In this document: positions 18,712 through 28,563 of the stretch, piece by piece | How positions within the stretch are numbered: the stretch's first letter is position 1 | Layout of the letters: every line of letters starts with the position of its first letter | Assembly: GCF_029193575.1 (NCBI RefSeq) | Contig: NZ_JARGCS010000012.1 | Span: 372,001-436,000, forward strand | Direction of reading: 5' to 3' | Source: Pseudomonas entomophila | GTDB lineage: Bacteria; Pseudomonadota; Gammaproteobacteria; Pseudomonadales; Pseudomonadaceae | Length of the DNA stretch: 64,000 bases | Notes under the pieces: generated by a model | The model's database searches: none | Told to the model about the DNA's origin: nothing | The model's input: only the letters and a program-made list of their open reading frames with translations | Position numbers and translations under genes: made by a program

Positions 18712-20538
18712 ATGCATCCGCGCATCCTAGAGGTCACCCAACGGCTGATCGAACGCAGCCGCCCGACCCGTGACCGCTACCTGAAGCTCATTCGCGGCGC
18801 GGCCAGTGACGGACCGATGCGCGCCAGCCTGCAATGCGCCAACTTCGCCCACGGCGTGGCCGGCTGCGGCAGCCAGGACAAACAGAGCCTGCGCCTGATG
18901 AACGCGGCCAACGTGGCCATCGTTTCCGCCTACAACGACATGCTGTCGGCGCACCAGCCGTACCAGCACTTCCCTGAGCAGATCAAACAGGCCCTGCGCG
19001 ACATTGGCTCGGTCGGCCAGTTCGCGGGGGGGGTGCCGGCCATGTGCGACGGCGTCACCCAGGGCGAGCCCGGCATGGAGCTGGCCATCGCCAGCCGCGA
19101 AGTGATCGCCATGTCCACTGCCATCGCCCTGTCGCACAACATGTTCGACGCGGCGCTGATGCTTGGCATCTGCGACAAGATCGTCCCCGGCCTGATGATG
19201 GGCGCGCTGCGCTTCGGCCACCTGCCGACCGTGTTCGTGCCGGGCGGGCCGATGCCCTCGGGCATCTCCAACAAGGAAAAAGCCGACGTGCGGCAGCGCT
19301 ACGCCGAAGGCAAGGCCACCCGCGAGCAGTTGCTGGAATCGGAGATGAAGTCCTACCACAGCCCCGGCACCTGCACCTTCTACGGCACCGCCAACACCAA
19401 CCAACTGGTGATGGAGGTGATGGGCCTGCACTTGCCGGGCGCCTCGTTCGTCAACCCCTACACCCCGCTGCGCGACGCCCTGACCGCCGAGGCCGCGCGC
19501 CAGGTCACGCGCATGACCAAGGCCAGCGGCAGCTTCATGCCGCTGGGCGAGATCGTCGACGAGAAGGCGCTGGTCAACTCCATCGTCGCCCTGCACGCCA
19601 CTGGCGGCTCGACCAACCACACCCTGCACCTGCCGGCGATCGCCCAGGCCGCGGGCATCCAACTGACCTGGCAGGACATGGCCGACCTCTCCGAGGTGGT
19701 GCCGACCCTGTCGAACGTCTACCCGAACGGCAAGGCCGACATCAACCACTTCCAGGCCGCTGGCGGCATGTCGTTCCTGATCCGCGAGCTGCTCGACGCC
19801 GGGCTCCTGCACGAGGACGTCAACACCGTCGCCGGCCCCGGCCTGCGCCGCTACACCCAGGAGCCGTTCCTCGAGGACGGCACCCTGGTGTGGCGCGAAG
19901 GCCCGTTGCAGAGCCTGGACGAAAACATCCTGCGCCCGGCCTCGCGGCCGTTCTCGGCCGAAGGCGGCCTGCGGGTGATGGAGGGCAACCTCGGCCGCGG
20001 CGTGATGAAGGTCTCTGCCGTGGCCCCCGAACACCGGGTGGTCGAGGCGCCGGCGCGGGTGTTCCACGACCAGCAGTCGCTGGCCGATGCCTTCAAGGCC
20101 GGCGAGTTGGAGCGCGATTTCGTCGCCGTGGTGCGCTTCCAGGGCCCGCGTTGCAACGGCATGCCCGAGCTGCACAAGCTGACCCCGTTCCTCGGCGTGT
20201 TGCAGGATCGCGGCTACAAGGTGGCGTTGGTCACCGACGGGCGCATGTCTGGCGCCTCGGGCAAAGTGCCGGCGGCGATCCACCTATGCCCCGAAGCGCT
20301 CGACGGCGGCCCGCTGGCAAAGGTGCGCGACGGTGATATCGTGCGCGTCGACGGCGTCGAAGGCACGCTGCGGGTGATGGTGTCGGCCGAAGAACTGGCC
20401 AGCCGTGACCTGCCACCGACTCCCCAGGGCAACGACCTGGGTTGCGGCCGCGAGCTGTTCGGCTTCATGCGCGTGGCGTTCAGCTCGGCCGAGCAGGGCG
20501 CCAGCGCCTTTACCTCGGCCCTGGAGAGTTTCGAATGA
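18712..20538 (+). CDS. edd: 6-phosphogluconate dehydratase
   Basis: Iron-sulfur enzyme of 608 residues that dehydrates 6-phosphogluconate to KDPG, the first committed step of the Entner-Doudoroff pathway. Family features: [31 protein letters not shown], the [13 protein letters not shown] cluster region with a cluster-binding cysteine, and [15 protein letters not shown] near the C-terminus. The stop codon overlaps the glk start (ATGA), so the two are translationally coupled. Divergent from gap. Cytoplasmic. Confidence 0.98.
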   Translation: MHPRILEVTQRLIERSRPTRDRYLKLIRGAASDGPMRASLQCANFAHGVAGCGSQDKQSLRLMNAANVAIVSAYNDMLSAHQPYQHFPEQIKQALRDIGSVGQFAGGVPAMCDGVTQGEPGMELAIASREVIAMSTAIALSHNMFDAALMLGICDKIVPGLMMGALRFGHLPTVFVPGGPMPSGISNKEKADVRQRYAEGKATREQLLESEMKSYHSPGTCTFYGTANTNQLVMEVMGLHLPGASFVNPYTPLRDALTAEAARQVTRMTKASGSFMPLGEIVDEKALVNSIVALHATGGSTNHTLHLPAIAQAAGIQLTWQDMADLSEVVPTLSNVYPNGKADINHFQAAGGMSFLIRELLDAGLLHEDVNTVAGPGLRRYTQEPFLEDGTLVWREGPLQSLDENILRPASRPFSAEGGLRVMEGNLGRGVMKVSAVAPEHRVVEAPARVFHDQQSLADAFKAGELERDFVAVVRFQGPRCNGMPELHKLTPFLGVLQDRGYKVALVTDGRMSGASGKVPAAIHLCPEALDGGPLAKVRDGDIVRVDGVEGTLRVMVSAEELASRDLPPTPQGNDLGCGRELFGFMRVAFSSAEQGASAFTSALESFE

Positions 20539-21494
20539 AGGCCTTGCTGGTCGGCGACATCGGCGGCACCAACGCCCGCTTCGCCCTGTGGCGTGACAAC
20601 GACCTGCACGCCGTGCAGGTCCTGGCGACGGCGGACTACACCAGCCCGGAGCAGGCCATCGAGGCCTATCTGGACGGGCAGGGCATCGCGCGTGGCGGCG
20701 TTTCCGACGTCTGCCTGTCGGTGGCCGGCCCGGTCGATGGCGACGAATTTCGCTTCACCAACAATCATTGGCGCCTGAGCCGCACTGCGTTCTGCCAACG
20801 GCTGCAGGTCGAGCGGCTGCTGCTGCTCAATGACTTTTCCGCCATGGCCCTGGGCATGACCCGCCTCAAGGACGGCGAATTCGTCGAGGTCTGCCCCGGG
20901 CAGGCCGATCCGTCGCGCCCGGCCTTGGTCATCGGCGCTGGTACCGGCCTGGGCGTCGGCACCCTGCTCAGCCTCGGCGAGCGTCACTGGATGGCCCTGC
21001 CGGGCGAGGGCGGCCATGTCGACCTGCCGGTGGGCAATGCCCGCGAGGCGGCGATCCACCAGCAGATCCACGGCGAGATCGGCCACGTCAGCGCCGAGAC
21101 CATCCTCAGTGGCGGCGGCCTGGTGCGCCTGTACCAGGCGATCTGCGCGCTGGATGGCGACACCCCGCGGCACCAGACGCCGGCGCAGATCACCGACGCT
21201 GCCCTGGCCGGCGAGCCGCAGGCACGGGCGGTGATCGAGCAGTTCTGCCGCTTCCTCGGCCGGGTGGCGGGCAACAACGTGCTGACCGTGGGCGCCCGGG
21301 CTGGGGTTTATATCGTCGGCGGCGTGGTGCCGCGTTTCGCCGAGCTGTTCGTCAATAGCGGGTTCGCCGCGAGCTTCGCCGACAAGGGCTGCATGAGCGG
21401 GTACTTCGCCGGTGTGCCGGTATGGCTGGTGACGGCGGAGTTTTCCGGGTTGCTGGGGGCAGGGGTGGCGTTGCAGCAAGCGTTGGATCACTGA
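20535..21494 (+). CDS. glk: Glucokinase
   Basis: Phosphorylates cytoplasmic glucose to glucose-6-phosphate with ATP. From the overlapping ATG it is 319 residues starting [18 protein letters not shown], the phosphate-1 motif. [12 protein letters not shown] is the phosphate-2 motif and [11 protein letters not shown] follows. A longer in-frame start within edd is not favoured because the protein would gain about 30 unlike residues. It forms a unit with edd and precedes gltRS, supplying substrate for Zwf. Confidence 0.97.
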   Translation: MKALLVGDIGGTNARFALWRDNDLHAVQVLATADYTSPEQAIEAYLDGQGIARGGVSDVCLSVAGPVDGDEFRFTNNHWRLSRTAFCQRLQVERLLLLNDFSAMALGMTRLKDGEFVEVCPGQADPSRPALVIGAGTGLGVGTLLSLGERHWMALPGEGGHVDLPVGNAREAAIHQQIHGEIGHVSAETILSGGGLVRLYQAICALDGDTPRHQTPAQITDAALAGEPQARAVIEQFCRFLGRVAGNNVLTVGARAGVYIVGGVVPRFAELFVNSGFAASFADKGCMSGYFAGVPVWLVTAEFSGLLGAGVALQQALDH

Positions 21495-21510
21495 GGGTCG
21501 GTTGTGGCCT

Positions 21511-21568
21511 CGTCGCGGGGCAAGCCCGCGCCTACAGGTTTTTGTAGGCGCGGGCTTGCCCCGTGATG
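21511..21568. repeat. REP pair between glk and gltR
   Basis: The arms at 21511-21537 and 21544-21568 pair nearly perfectly around the core GCGGGGCAAGCCCGCGCCTA, with a loop of about six bases. It separates the edd-glk unit from gltR. Confidence 0.88.
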
Positions 21569-21634
21569 GCGTCAGCGCCGATACAATGGCCACAGCAGGC
21601 GGCAAGACCTGCAACCGACCAAAGGGAATTCATT

Positions 21635-22357
21635 GTGAGCACTGCTGGTAAAACCATCCTGATGGTCGACGACGACCAGGAAATCCGCGAGCTGCTGCAG
21701 ACCTACCTGAGCCGCTCCGGCTTCCAGGTGCGCGCCGAGGCCGACGGCCAGGGCTTTCGCCAGGCCCTGGACGTCGCGCCCTGCGACCTGGTGATCCTCG
21801 ACGTGATGCTGCCCGACGAAGACGGTTTCAGCCTGTGCCGCTGGGTGCGCCAGCACCCGCGCCAGTCGCGGGTGCCGATCATCATGCTGACCGCCAGCTC
21901 CGACGAGGCCGACCGGGTCATCGGCCTGGAGCTGGGCGCCGACGACTACCTCGGCAAGCCCTTCAGCCCACGCGAATTGCAGGCCCGCATCAAGGCCCTG
22001 CTGCGCCGCGCCGAGTTCGGCCACGCGGCACCGGCCAGCGCGGTGCTGGCCTTCGATGACTGGCGCCTGGACACGGTCAGCCACCGGTTGTTCCACCGCG
22101 ACGGCGAGGAGGTGATCCTCTCCGGCGCCGACTTCGCCCTGCTCAAGCTGTTCCTCGACCACCCCCAGCAGATCCTCGACCGCGACACCATCGGCAATGC
22201 CACCCGTGGCCGCGAGCCGATGCCGCTGGACCGCATCGTCGACATGGCGGTCAGCCGCCTGCGCCAACGCCTGCGCGACACCGACAAGCCGCCGCGCCTG
22301 ATCCGCACCGTGCGCGGCAGCGGCTACATGCTGGCGGCGCATGTCTGCCCGGCCTGA
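21635..22357 (+). CDS. gltR: Two-component response regulator of glucose transport (GltR type)
   Basis: OmpR-family response regulator, 240 residues from a GTG start with an AAAGGGA ribosome binding site; upstream ATG codons fall in the REP region. The receiver domain has the acidic pocket VDDD and phospho-acceptor Asp56 in LVILDVMLP, and the C-terminal winged helix ends in IRTVRGSGYML. In Pseudomonas GltR controls oprB and the gts glucose transporter, both of which lie downstream here. It overlaps the kinase gene by 17 bases. Confidence 0.93.
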   Translation: MSTAGKTILMVDDDQEIRELLQTYLSRSGFQVRAEADGQGFRQALDVAPCDLVILDVMLPDEDGFSLCRWVRQHPRQSRVPIIMLTASSDEADRVIGLELGADDYLGKPFSPRELQARIKALLRRAEFGHAAPASAVLAFDDWRLDTVSHRLFHRDGEEVILSGADFALLKLFLDHPQQILDRDTIGNATRGREPMPLDRIVDMAVSRLRQRLRDTDKPPRLIRTVRGSGYMLAAHVCPA

Positions 22358-23807
22358 GGAGCGTGGCGCCGAACGGCGTTGGCGCCTGCTGCCGCGCTCG
22401 CTGCTCGGGCGCATGCTGCTGCTCACCTTGCTGGTGGTGTTGCTGGCCCAGGGCCTGTCGAGCCTGATCTGGGTCGCGCAACTGCGCGCCAGCCAGTTGC
22501 AAGGCCTGCGCGCCAGCGCCAGCAGCCTGGCCCATTCGATGAGCGCCAGCGTCAGCTACTTCCGCTCGCTGCCGGTGGCCTACCGGCCGATGGTGCTCGA
22601 CCAGCTGCGTAGCATGGGCGGCACGCGCTTCTTCGTCTCGCTCAACGAAAAGCCCCTGGACATGCCGGTGCTGCCGATCACCGCGCGCAAGCAGGCGGTG
22701 ATCGATGTGTTCCAGCAAGTGCTGCACGAGCGCCTGGGCCAGCAGATGGAAATCTCCGTGGAGTTCGTCAGCCCGGACGACCTGCGCATCTTCAACAGCG
22801 GCCTGAAGCTCGATGAGCTGCCGCGCTCCTGGGCGCACTACGCGCTGACCCTGGAGCCGCTCAACCCACCGGTGCTGGTGACGCAGATCCGCCTGGACGA
22901 AGGTGAGTGGCTGTACATCGCCTCGCTGATGCCCGAGCCCTACACGGGCCTGGAGCCCGAGCGCCTGCCGCGCCAGCAGATCGGTTTCATCGTGCTGACC
23001 ACGGCCCTGCTGCTGCTGTTCATCGGCTTGCTGGTGCATTGGCAGAGCTGGCCACTCAAGCGCCTGGCACGGGCCGCGCGCGAGCTGTCGCTGGGCGCGG
23101 ACGTGGCGCCGGTGGCCGAGGGCGGCGGCAGCGAGGTGGTGGAGGTGGGGCGGGCGTTCAACGCCATGCGCGAGCGCATCAGCCGCTACCTGACCGAGCG
23201 CTCGCAACTGTTCAGCGCCATCTCCCACGACCTGCGCACGCCGATCACCCGCCTGCGCCTGCGGGTCGAGCTGTTGGAGGACGAGCGCCTGCAAGCCAAG
23301 TTCAGCCGTGACCTCGACGAGCTCGAGCTGCTGGTCAAGGGCGCCTTGCAGTGCGTGAAGGACACCGACATCCACGAGAACATCGAGCCGATCGACCTCA
23401 ACCAGGTGCTGGAGATTCTCGCCGAGCCGTACCTCGGCGACGGGCGTATCACCCTGGAGGGACGCGCGTTGGCGCCGTACCCCGGCAAGTCGCTGGCGCT
23501 GCGCCGCTGTATCGGCAACCTGATCGATAACGCGATCAAGTATGGCGAGCGTGCCCACTTGCGCATCATCGACAGCGCCGACGCCTTCGTGCTGCAGGTC
23601 GACGACCAGGGTCCGGGGGTGCCGGAGCAACGCCTGGAGCAGGTGTTCGAGCCGCATTTCCGCCTGGCCGGGCAGCAGCAGGGGTATGGCTTGGGGTTGG
23701 GGATCGCGCGCAATATCGCCCATAGCCATGGCGGGGAGGTGAGCTTGCTGAACCTGCGTGAGGGCGGGTTGCGGGTGACCTTGCTCCTGCCGCGGAATAT
23801 CGATTGA
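22341..23807 (+). CDS. gltS: Sensor histidine kinase of glucose transport (GltS type)
   Basis: A 488-residue membrane kinase partnered with GltR. It has an N-terminal membrane segment (about 25-47, MLLLTLLVVLLAQGLSSLIW), a periplasmic sensor domain, a second membrane segment (about 216-236, IGFIVLTTALLLLFIGLLVH), HAMP, the phospho-acceptor His296 in SAISHDLRTPITRLR, and an ATPase domain with NLIDNAIKYG and GYGLGLGIARNI. Overlap with gltR implies translational coupling. It probably senses a glucose-derived signal, as reported for GtrS-type kinases that bind 2-ketogluconate or 6-phosphogluconate. Confidence 0.93.
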   Translation: MSARPEERGAERRWRLLPRSLLGRMLLLTLLVVLLAQGLSSLIWVAQLRASQLQGLRASASSLAHSMSASVSYFRSLPVAYRPMVLDQLRSMGGTRFFVSLNEKPLDMPVLPITARKQAVIDVFQQVLHERLGQQMEISVEFVSPDDLRIFNSGLKLDELPRSWAHYALTLEPLNPPVLVTQIRLDEGEWLYIASLMPEPYTGLEPERLPRQQIGFIVLTTALLLLFIGLLVHWQSWPLKRLARAARELSLGADVAPVAEGGGSEVVEVGRAFNAMRERISRYLTERSQLFSAISHDLRTPITRLRLRVELLEDERLQAKFSRDLDELELLVKGALQCVKDTDIHENIEPIDLNQVLEILAEPYLGDGRITLEGRALAPYPGKSLALRRCIGNLIDNAIKYGERAHLRIIDSADAFVLQVDDQGPGVPEQRLEQVFEPHFRLAGQQQGYGLGLGIARNIAHSHGGEVSLLNLREGGLRVTLLLPRNID

Positions 23808-23814
23808 TCGGGCC

Positions 23815-23912
23815 GGTCCCAGCGCGGGGCGAGTCCGCTTCCACAGGTACTGCGCTGTTGTCATGGCGGGTGGTGTCTCTGTGGGGGGGGCTTGCCCGCG
23901 ATGAGGTCGCTG
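23815..23912. repeat. Degenerate REP pair after gltS
   Basis: Two weakened copies, GCGCGGGGCGAGTCCGCTTCCACAG near 23821-23845 and GGGGCTTGCCCGCGATGAGG near 23889-23908, in opposite orientation. Confidence 0.6.
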
Positions 23913-24027
23913 GAAATGTCACGGGATGGTGACATTCATGCGGGCCTTCGTGACATGCCCGCCAGGCCGGCTGGCTAGAATTCGCTGACGACAGGCACCG
24001 GGCCTGTCCCTGGCAAGGATCGAACAG

Positions 24028-25281
24028 GTGACGAACAGCGTCGAATCACCCTCGGGCCGTTGGCTCGACTCCCCCGTCCATTGCACCTGGCTGACCACCG
24101 AGGGCCTGCGCCTGGTGAACTTCGCCAAGGCTGCGCGCCTGCCAGCGGGCTTCGGCAACCTCGACGCGCGGGGCTGCCTGCCTGCCGACGCGATTGCCGA
24201 AACCATGAACACCGCGCGCATGACCCACTGTTTCGCCATGGCCCATGTGCAAGGCGTGCCCGGCTGCCTGGGCCTGGTCGAGCACGGTGTCGCGGCCCTG
24301 CGCGGGCCCCTGCGCGATGCCGCCCACGGTGGTTGGTTCGCCCGCCCTGAAGGCCAGGGCGACACGGGCAAGGCCGCTTACCTGCATGCCTTCGTCGCCC
24401 TGGCCGCAAGCTCGGCCGTGGTGGCTGGCGCGGCGGATGCGCAGGCCTTGCTCGACGACGCCATTGGCATCATCGACCAGCATTTCTGGAGCGAAGAGGA
24501 GGGCGCCCTGCGCGAATCCTTCGCCCGCGACTGGCAGCAGCCAGAAGCCTACCGTGGCGCCAACAGCAACATGCACGGCACCGAGGCGTTCCTGGCCCTG
24601 GCCGATGTCACCGGCGACAGGCGCTGGTTGGACCGCGCGCTGCGCATCGTCGAGCGGATCATCCACACCCACGCCGCCGCCAACGGTTTCGGCGTGATCG
24701 AGCATTTCGACCGCCACTGGCAGCCACTGCCCGACTACAACCACGACAACCCCGCCGACGGCTTCCGCCCCTACGGCACCACGCCGGGCCACGCCTTCGA
24801 GTGGGCGCGCCTGGCGCTGCACCTGGAGGCCGCCCGCGAACAGGCCGGCTTGGCCACGCCCGATTGGCTGTTGCCGGCCGCGCGCGGCTTGTTCGACAGT
24901 GCCTGCCGCCATGCCTGGCAGGCCGACGGCACCCCTGGCCTGGTCTACACCCTGGGCTGGGACAATCGCCCAGTGGTCCGCGAGCGCCTGCACTGGACCC
25001 ACGCCGAGGCCTGCGCCACCGCGGCGGCGCTGCTGCGGCGCACGGGCGAGGTGCGGTACGAGCACTGGTACCGGCGCTTCTGGGACTTCATCGACGAGCA
25101 CTTCATCGACCGCGCCCAGGGCAGTTGGCACCACGAACTGAGCCCGCACAACCAACCCAGCGCGACCATCTGGGGCGGCAAGCCCGATCTCTACCATGCC
25201 TACCAGGCCGTGCTCCTGCCGGGTTTGCCATTGGCACCCAGCCTGGCCACCGCGCTGGCCCGCGGCAATGTAACCAAGTGA
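24028..25281 (+). CDS. AGE-family sugar isomerase/epimerase
   Basis: A 417-residue soluble (alpha/alpha)6-barrel protein of the N-acylglucosamine 2-epimerase family, which includes mannose isomerases and cellobiose epimerase. Visible signatures are RMTHCFAMAHVQG, ANSNMHGTEAFLAL, TTPGHAFEWARLAL (with the catalytic His) and HTEACATAAAL-like WTHAEACATAAALL. It starts at a GTG preceded by AAGGA. It sits between gltS and the gts sugar transporter, in the same direction, so it probably interconverts hexoses (for example mannose and fructose, or glucose) taken up by GtsABCD. The exact substrate cannot be read from the sequence. Confidence 0.85.
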   Translation: MTNSVESPSGRWLDSPVHCTWLTTEGLRLVNFAKAARLPAGFGNLDARGCLPADAIAETMNTARMTHCFAMAHVQGVPGCLGLVEHGVAALRGPLRDAAHGGWFARPEGQGDTGKAAYLHAFVALAASSAVVAGAADAQALLDDAIGIIDQHFWSEEEGALRESFARDWQQPEAYRGANSNMHGTEAFLALADVTGDRRWLDRALRIVERIIHTHAAANGFGVIEHFDRHWQPLPDYNHDNPADGFRPYGTTPGHAFEWARLALHLEAAREQAGLATPDWLLPAARGLFDSACRHAWQADGTPGLVYTLGWDNRPVVRERLHWTHAEACATAAALLRRTGEVRYEHWYRRFWDFIDEHFIDRAQGSWHHELSPHNQPSATIWGGKPDLYHAYQAVLLPGLPLAPSLATALARGNVTK

Positions 25282-25367
25282 TGACATTCGCGCATCGCTT
25301 CGTTACCTGCCCGTGCCTGCGCGCTCATTAGACTTCATGCAACGCAAGCGAACGACTTGCACCGCAT

Positions 25368-25375
25368 AACAACAA
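25368..25375 (+). promoter_or_regulatory. Hfq/Crc-type motif before gtsA
   Basis: AACAACAA fits the AAnAAnAA motif recognised by Hfq with Crc in Pseudomonas. It sits just upstream of the AAAGG ribosome binding site of gtsA. Confidence 0.5.
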
Positions 25376-25388
25376 GAAAGGTATCCCG

Positions 25389-26675
25389 ATGAATTCCACT
25401 CTGCGTCTCGCCGCCGCCATTTCCCTCGCCTCGCTCATGCCCCTCAGCGCCTTCGCCGCCGACTCCAAAGGCAGCGTCGAGGTGGTGCACTGGTGGACCT
25501 CCGGTGGCGAGAAAGCCGCCGTCGACGTGCTCAAGGCACAGGTCGAGAAAGATGGCTTCACCTGGAAGGACGGCGCGGTCGCCGGTGGTGGCGGTGCCAC
25601 CGCCATGACCGTGCTCAAGAGCCGCGCCGTAGCCGGCAACCCGCCAGGTGTCGCCCAGATCAAGGGGCCGGACATCCAGGACTGGGCCTCCACCGGCCTG
25701 CTCGACACCGACGTGCTCAAGGATGTGGCCAAGCAGGAGAAATGGGACACCCTGCTCGACAAGAAGGTCGCCGACACCGTGAAGTACGACGGTGACTACG
25801 TCGCCGTGCCGGTGAACATCCACCGCATCAACTGGCTGTGGATCAACCCCGAGGTGTTCAAGAAAGCCGGTATCGACAAGGCGCCGACCACCCTCGACGA
25901 GTTCTACGCCGCAGGCGACAAGCTCAAGGCCGCCGGCTTCATCGCCCTGGCTCATGGTGGCCAGCCGTGGCAGGACAGCACCGTGTTCGAGAACGTGGTG
26001 CTCTCGGTGATGGGCGTGGAGGGCTACACCAAGGCCCTGGTCGATCTGGACGAGAAAGCCCTCACCGGCCCCGAGATGGTCAAGGCGCTGACCGAGTTGA
26101 AGAAGGTCGCCACCTACATGGATGTCGATGGCAAGGGCCAGGACTGGAACCTGGAAGCGGCCAAGGTGATCAACGGCAAGGCCGGCATGCAGATCATGGG
26201 CGACTGGGCCAAGAGCGAGTGGACCCTGGCCAAGAAGACCGCCGGCAAGGACTACCAGTGCGTGCCGTTCCCGGGCACCGAAAAAGGCTTCCTGTACAAC
26301 ATCGACTCGCTGGCGGTGTTCAAGCAGAAGGACGCCGGCACCACCGCCGGCCAGCAAGACATCGCCAAGCGTGTGCTGGGCGAGGACTTCCAGAAGACCT
26401 TCAGCACCAACAAAGGCTCGATCCCGGTGCGCAACGACATGCTCGCCAGCATGGACAAGTACGGTTTCGACAGCTGCGCGCAGACCTCGGCCAAGGACTT
26501 CCTGGCTGACGCCAAGTCCGGCGGCCTGCAGCCGAGCATGGCGCACAACATGGCGACCACCCTCGCCGTGCAGGGCGCGTTCTTCGATGTGGTGACCAAC
26601 TACATCAACGACCCCAAGGCCGACCCGGCCGATGCGGCGAAGAAACTCTCGGCAGCGGTCAAGGCTGCCCAGTAA
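25389..26675 (+). CDS. gtsA: Glucose/mannose ABC transporter, periplasmic binding protein
   Basis: Periplasmic sugar-binding protein of 428 residues with a signal peptide (residues 1-24, cleaved after SAFA). It belongs to the CUT1/MalE-like family: [13 protein letters not shown] at the mature N-terminus and a WxNP-like [11 protein letters not shown] region. It delivers glucose, and probably mannose, to GtsBC. An AAGAAAGG ribosome binding site precedes it. A REP pair follows the stop codon, which usually gives the binding protein a more stable mRNA than the membrane genes. Confidence 0.95.
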   Translation: MNSTLRLAAAISLASLMPLSAFAADSKGSVEVVHWWTSGGEKAAVDVLKAQVEKDGFTWKDGAVAGGGGATAMTVLKSRAVAGNPPGVAQIKGPDIQDWASTGLLDTDVLKDVAKQEKWDTLLDKKVADTVKYDGDYVAVPVNIHRINWLWINPEVFKKAGIDKAPTTLDEFYAAGDKLKAAGFIALAHGGQPWQDSTVFENVVLSVMGVEGYTKALVDLDEKALTGPEMVKALTELKKVATYMDVDGKGQDWNLEAAKVINGKAGMQIMGDWAKSEWTLAKKTAGKDYQCVPFPGTEKGFLYNIDSLAVFKQKDAGTTAGQQDIAKRVLGEDFQKTFSTNKGSIPVRNDMLASMDKYGFDSCAQTSAKDFLADAKSGGLQPSMAHNMATTLAVQGAFFDVVTNYINDPKADPADAAKKLSAAVKAAQ

Positions 26676-26682
26676 CGGCCCA

Positions 26683-26774
26683 ATCGCGGGGCAAGCCCGC
26701 TCCCACGGCTTCGGCGCCATGCGCTGAACCCGTGGGAGGGCCTGACCCCTGTGGGAGCGGGCTCGTCCCGCGCT
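26683..26774. repeat. REP pair between gtsA and gtsB
   Basis: Inverted copies at 26683-26708 (ATCGCGGGGCAAGCCCGCTC) and 26750-26774 (TGTGGGAGCGGGCTCGTCCC) fill the gap inside the transporter operon. Confidence 0.85.
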
Positions 26775-26813
26775 GCGGTGCATGGCACCGCCCTCGTTTC
26801 GGTATCTGAAATC

Positions 26814-27722
26814 ATGACTACGACAACCGCGCAACTGCGGGCCTCACCCCTGGACGCTCTGCAGCGCTGGCTACCGAAGCTGGTGCTGGCGCCGAGCATG
26901 TTCATCGTCCTGGTGGGCTTCTACGGCTACATCCTGTGGACCTTCGTCCTCTCGTTCACCACCTCGACCTTCCTGCCCACCTACAAGTGGGCCGGGTTGG
27001 CCCAGTACGCCCGTTTGTTCGACAACGACCGCTGGTGGGTGGCGAGCAAGAACCTGCTGCTGTTCGGTGGCCTGTTCATCGGCGTGACCCTGGTGATCGG
27101 CGTGCTGCTGGCGGTATTCCTCGACCAGCGCATCCGCCGCGAAGGTGTCATCCGCACCATTTACCTGTACCCCATGGCGCTGTCGATGATCGTCACCGGC
27201 ACCGCCTGGAAGTGGCTGCTCAACCCCGGCATGGGCCTGGACAAGCTCCTGCGCGACTGGGGCTGGGACGGTTTTCGCTTCGACTGGCTGATCGACCCCG
27301 ACCGCGTGGTGTACTGCCTGGTGATCGCCGCCGTGTGGCAGGCCTCGGGCTTCATCATGGCGATGTTCCTCGCCGGCCTGCGTGGCGTCGACCAGTCGAT
27401 CATCCGTGCCGCGCAGATCGATGGCGCGAGCATGCCGAAGATCTACTGGACCGTGGTGCTGCCGAGCCTGCGCCCGGTGTTCTTCAGCTCGCTGATGATC
27501 CTCTCGCACATCGCCATCAAGAGCTTCGACCTGGTCGCGGCGATGACCGCTGGCGGCCCCGGCTACTCCTCCGACCTGCCGGCGATGTTCATGTATTCGT
27601 TCACCTTCAGTCGCGGCCAGATGGGCATGGGCTCGGCCAGCGCGATCCTGATGCTCGGGGCGATCCTGGCGATCCTCGTGCCGTACCTGTACTCCGAGCT
27701 GAGGACCAAGCGCCATGACTAA
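26814..27722 (+). CDS. gtsB: Glucose ABC transporter permease GtsB
   Basis: Inner-membrane permease of the MalF/UgpA type, 302 residues from the ATG giving MTTTTAQLRASPLDAL; the longer frame runs into REP sequence and is rejected. Six hydrophobic segments, the first at about 25-50 (LAPSMFIVLVGFYGYILWTFV). The EAA loop that docks on the ATPase reads RAAQIDGASMPKIYWTVVLP near residue 205. It overlaps gtsC by eight bases. Confidence 0.95.
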   Translation: MTTTTAQLRASPLDALQRWLPKLVLAPSMFIVLVGFYGYILWTFVLSFTTSTFLPTYKWAGLAQYARLFDNDRWWVASKNLLLFGGLFIGVTLVIGVLLAVFLDQRIRREGVIRTIYLYPMALSMIVTGTAWKWLLNPGMGLDKLLRDWGWDGFRFDWLIDPDRVVYCLVIAAVWQASGFIMAMFLAGLRGVDQSIIRAAQIDGASMPKIYWTVVLPSLRPVFFSSLMILSHIAIKSFDLVAAMTAGGPGYSSDLPAMFMYSFTFSRGQMGMGSASAILMLGAILAILVPYLYSELRTKRHD

Positions 27723-28560
27723 CCCTGTCGACAAACCGGCCCTGAGCCTGAGTCGCATCGCCATCCACGCGGTGTTGCTGGTGGCCGTGCTGCTGTACCT
27801 GGTGCCGCTGGTGGTGATGCTGCTGACCAGCTTCAAGACCCCCGAGGACATCAGCACCGGCAACCTGCTGAGCTGGCCGCAGGTGTTCAGCGCCATTGGC
27901 TGGGTCAAGGCCTGGGCCACGGTGAGCGGCTACTTCTGGAACTCGATCATGATCACCGTGCCGGCGGTGCTGATCTCCACCGCCATCGGCGCGCTGAACG
28001 GCTACGTGCTGTCGATGTGGCGCTTCCGCGGTTCGCAGTTGTTCTTCGGTCTGCTGCTGTTCGGCTGCTTCCTGCCGTTCCAGACCGTGCTGCTGCCGGC
28101 CTCGTTCACCCTCGGCAAGCTCGGCCTGGCCAGCACCACCACGGGCCTGGTGCTGGTGCACGTGGTCTACGGCCTGGCCTTCACCACGCTGTTCTTCCGC
28201 AACTACTACGTGAGCATACCGGATGCGCTGGTCAAGGCCGCGCGCCTGGATGGCGCCGGGTTCTTCACGATCTTCCGGCGGATCATCCTGCCGATGTCCA
28301 CGCCGATCATCATGGTCTGCCTGATCTGGCAGTTCACCCAGATCTGGAACGACTTCCTGTTCGGCGTGGTGTTCTCCAGCGGCGATTCGCAACCGATCAC
28401 CGTGGCCCTGAACAACCTGGTCAACACCAGCACCGGGGCCAAGGAATACAACGTCGACATGGCGGCAGCGATGATCGCCGCACTGCCAACCCTGCTGGTC
28501 TATGTGGTCGCAGGCAAGTATTTCGTGCGTGGGCTAACCGCCGGCGCAGTCAAGGGGTAA
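27715..28560 (+). CDS. gtsC: Glucose ABC transporter permease GtsC
   Basis: Second permease, MalG-like, 281 residues with six hydrophobic segments. The EAA loop reads KAARLDGAGFFTIFRRIILP near residue 175. It pairs with GtsB to form the membrane channel. The start lies inside the end of gtsB and the stop is four bases before gtsD, so translation is coupled across the operon. Confidence 0.95.
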   Translation: MTNPVDKPALSLSRIAIHAVLLVAVLLYLVPLVVMLLTSFKTPEDISTGNLLSWPQVFSAIGWVKAWATVSGYFWNSIMITVPAVLISTAIGALNGYVLSMWRFRGSQLFFGLLLFGCFLPFQTVLLPASFTLGKLGLASTTTGLVLVHVVYGLAFTTLFFRNYYVSIPDALVKAARLDGAGFFTIFRRIILPMSTPIIMVCLIWQFTQIWNDFLFGVVFSSGDSQPITVALNNLVNTSTGAKEYNVDMAAAMIAALPTLLVYVVAGKYFVRGLTAGAVKG

Positions 28561-28563
28561 GTC

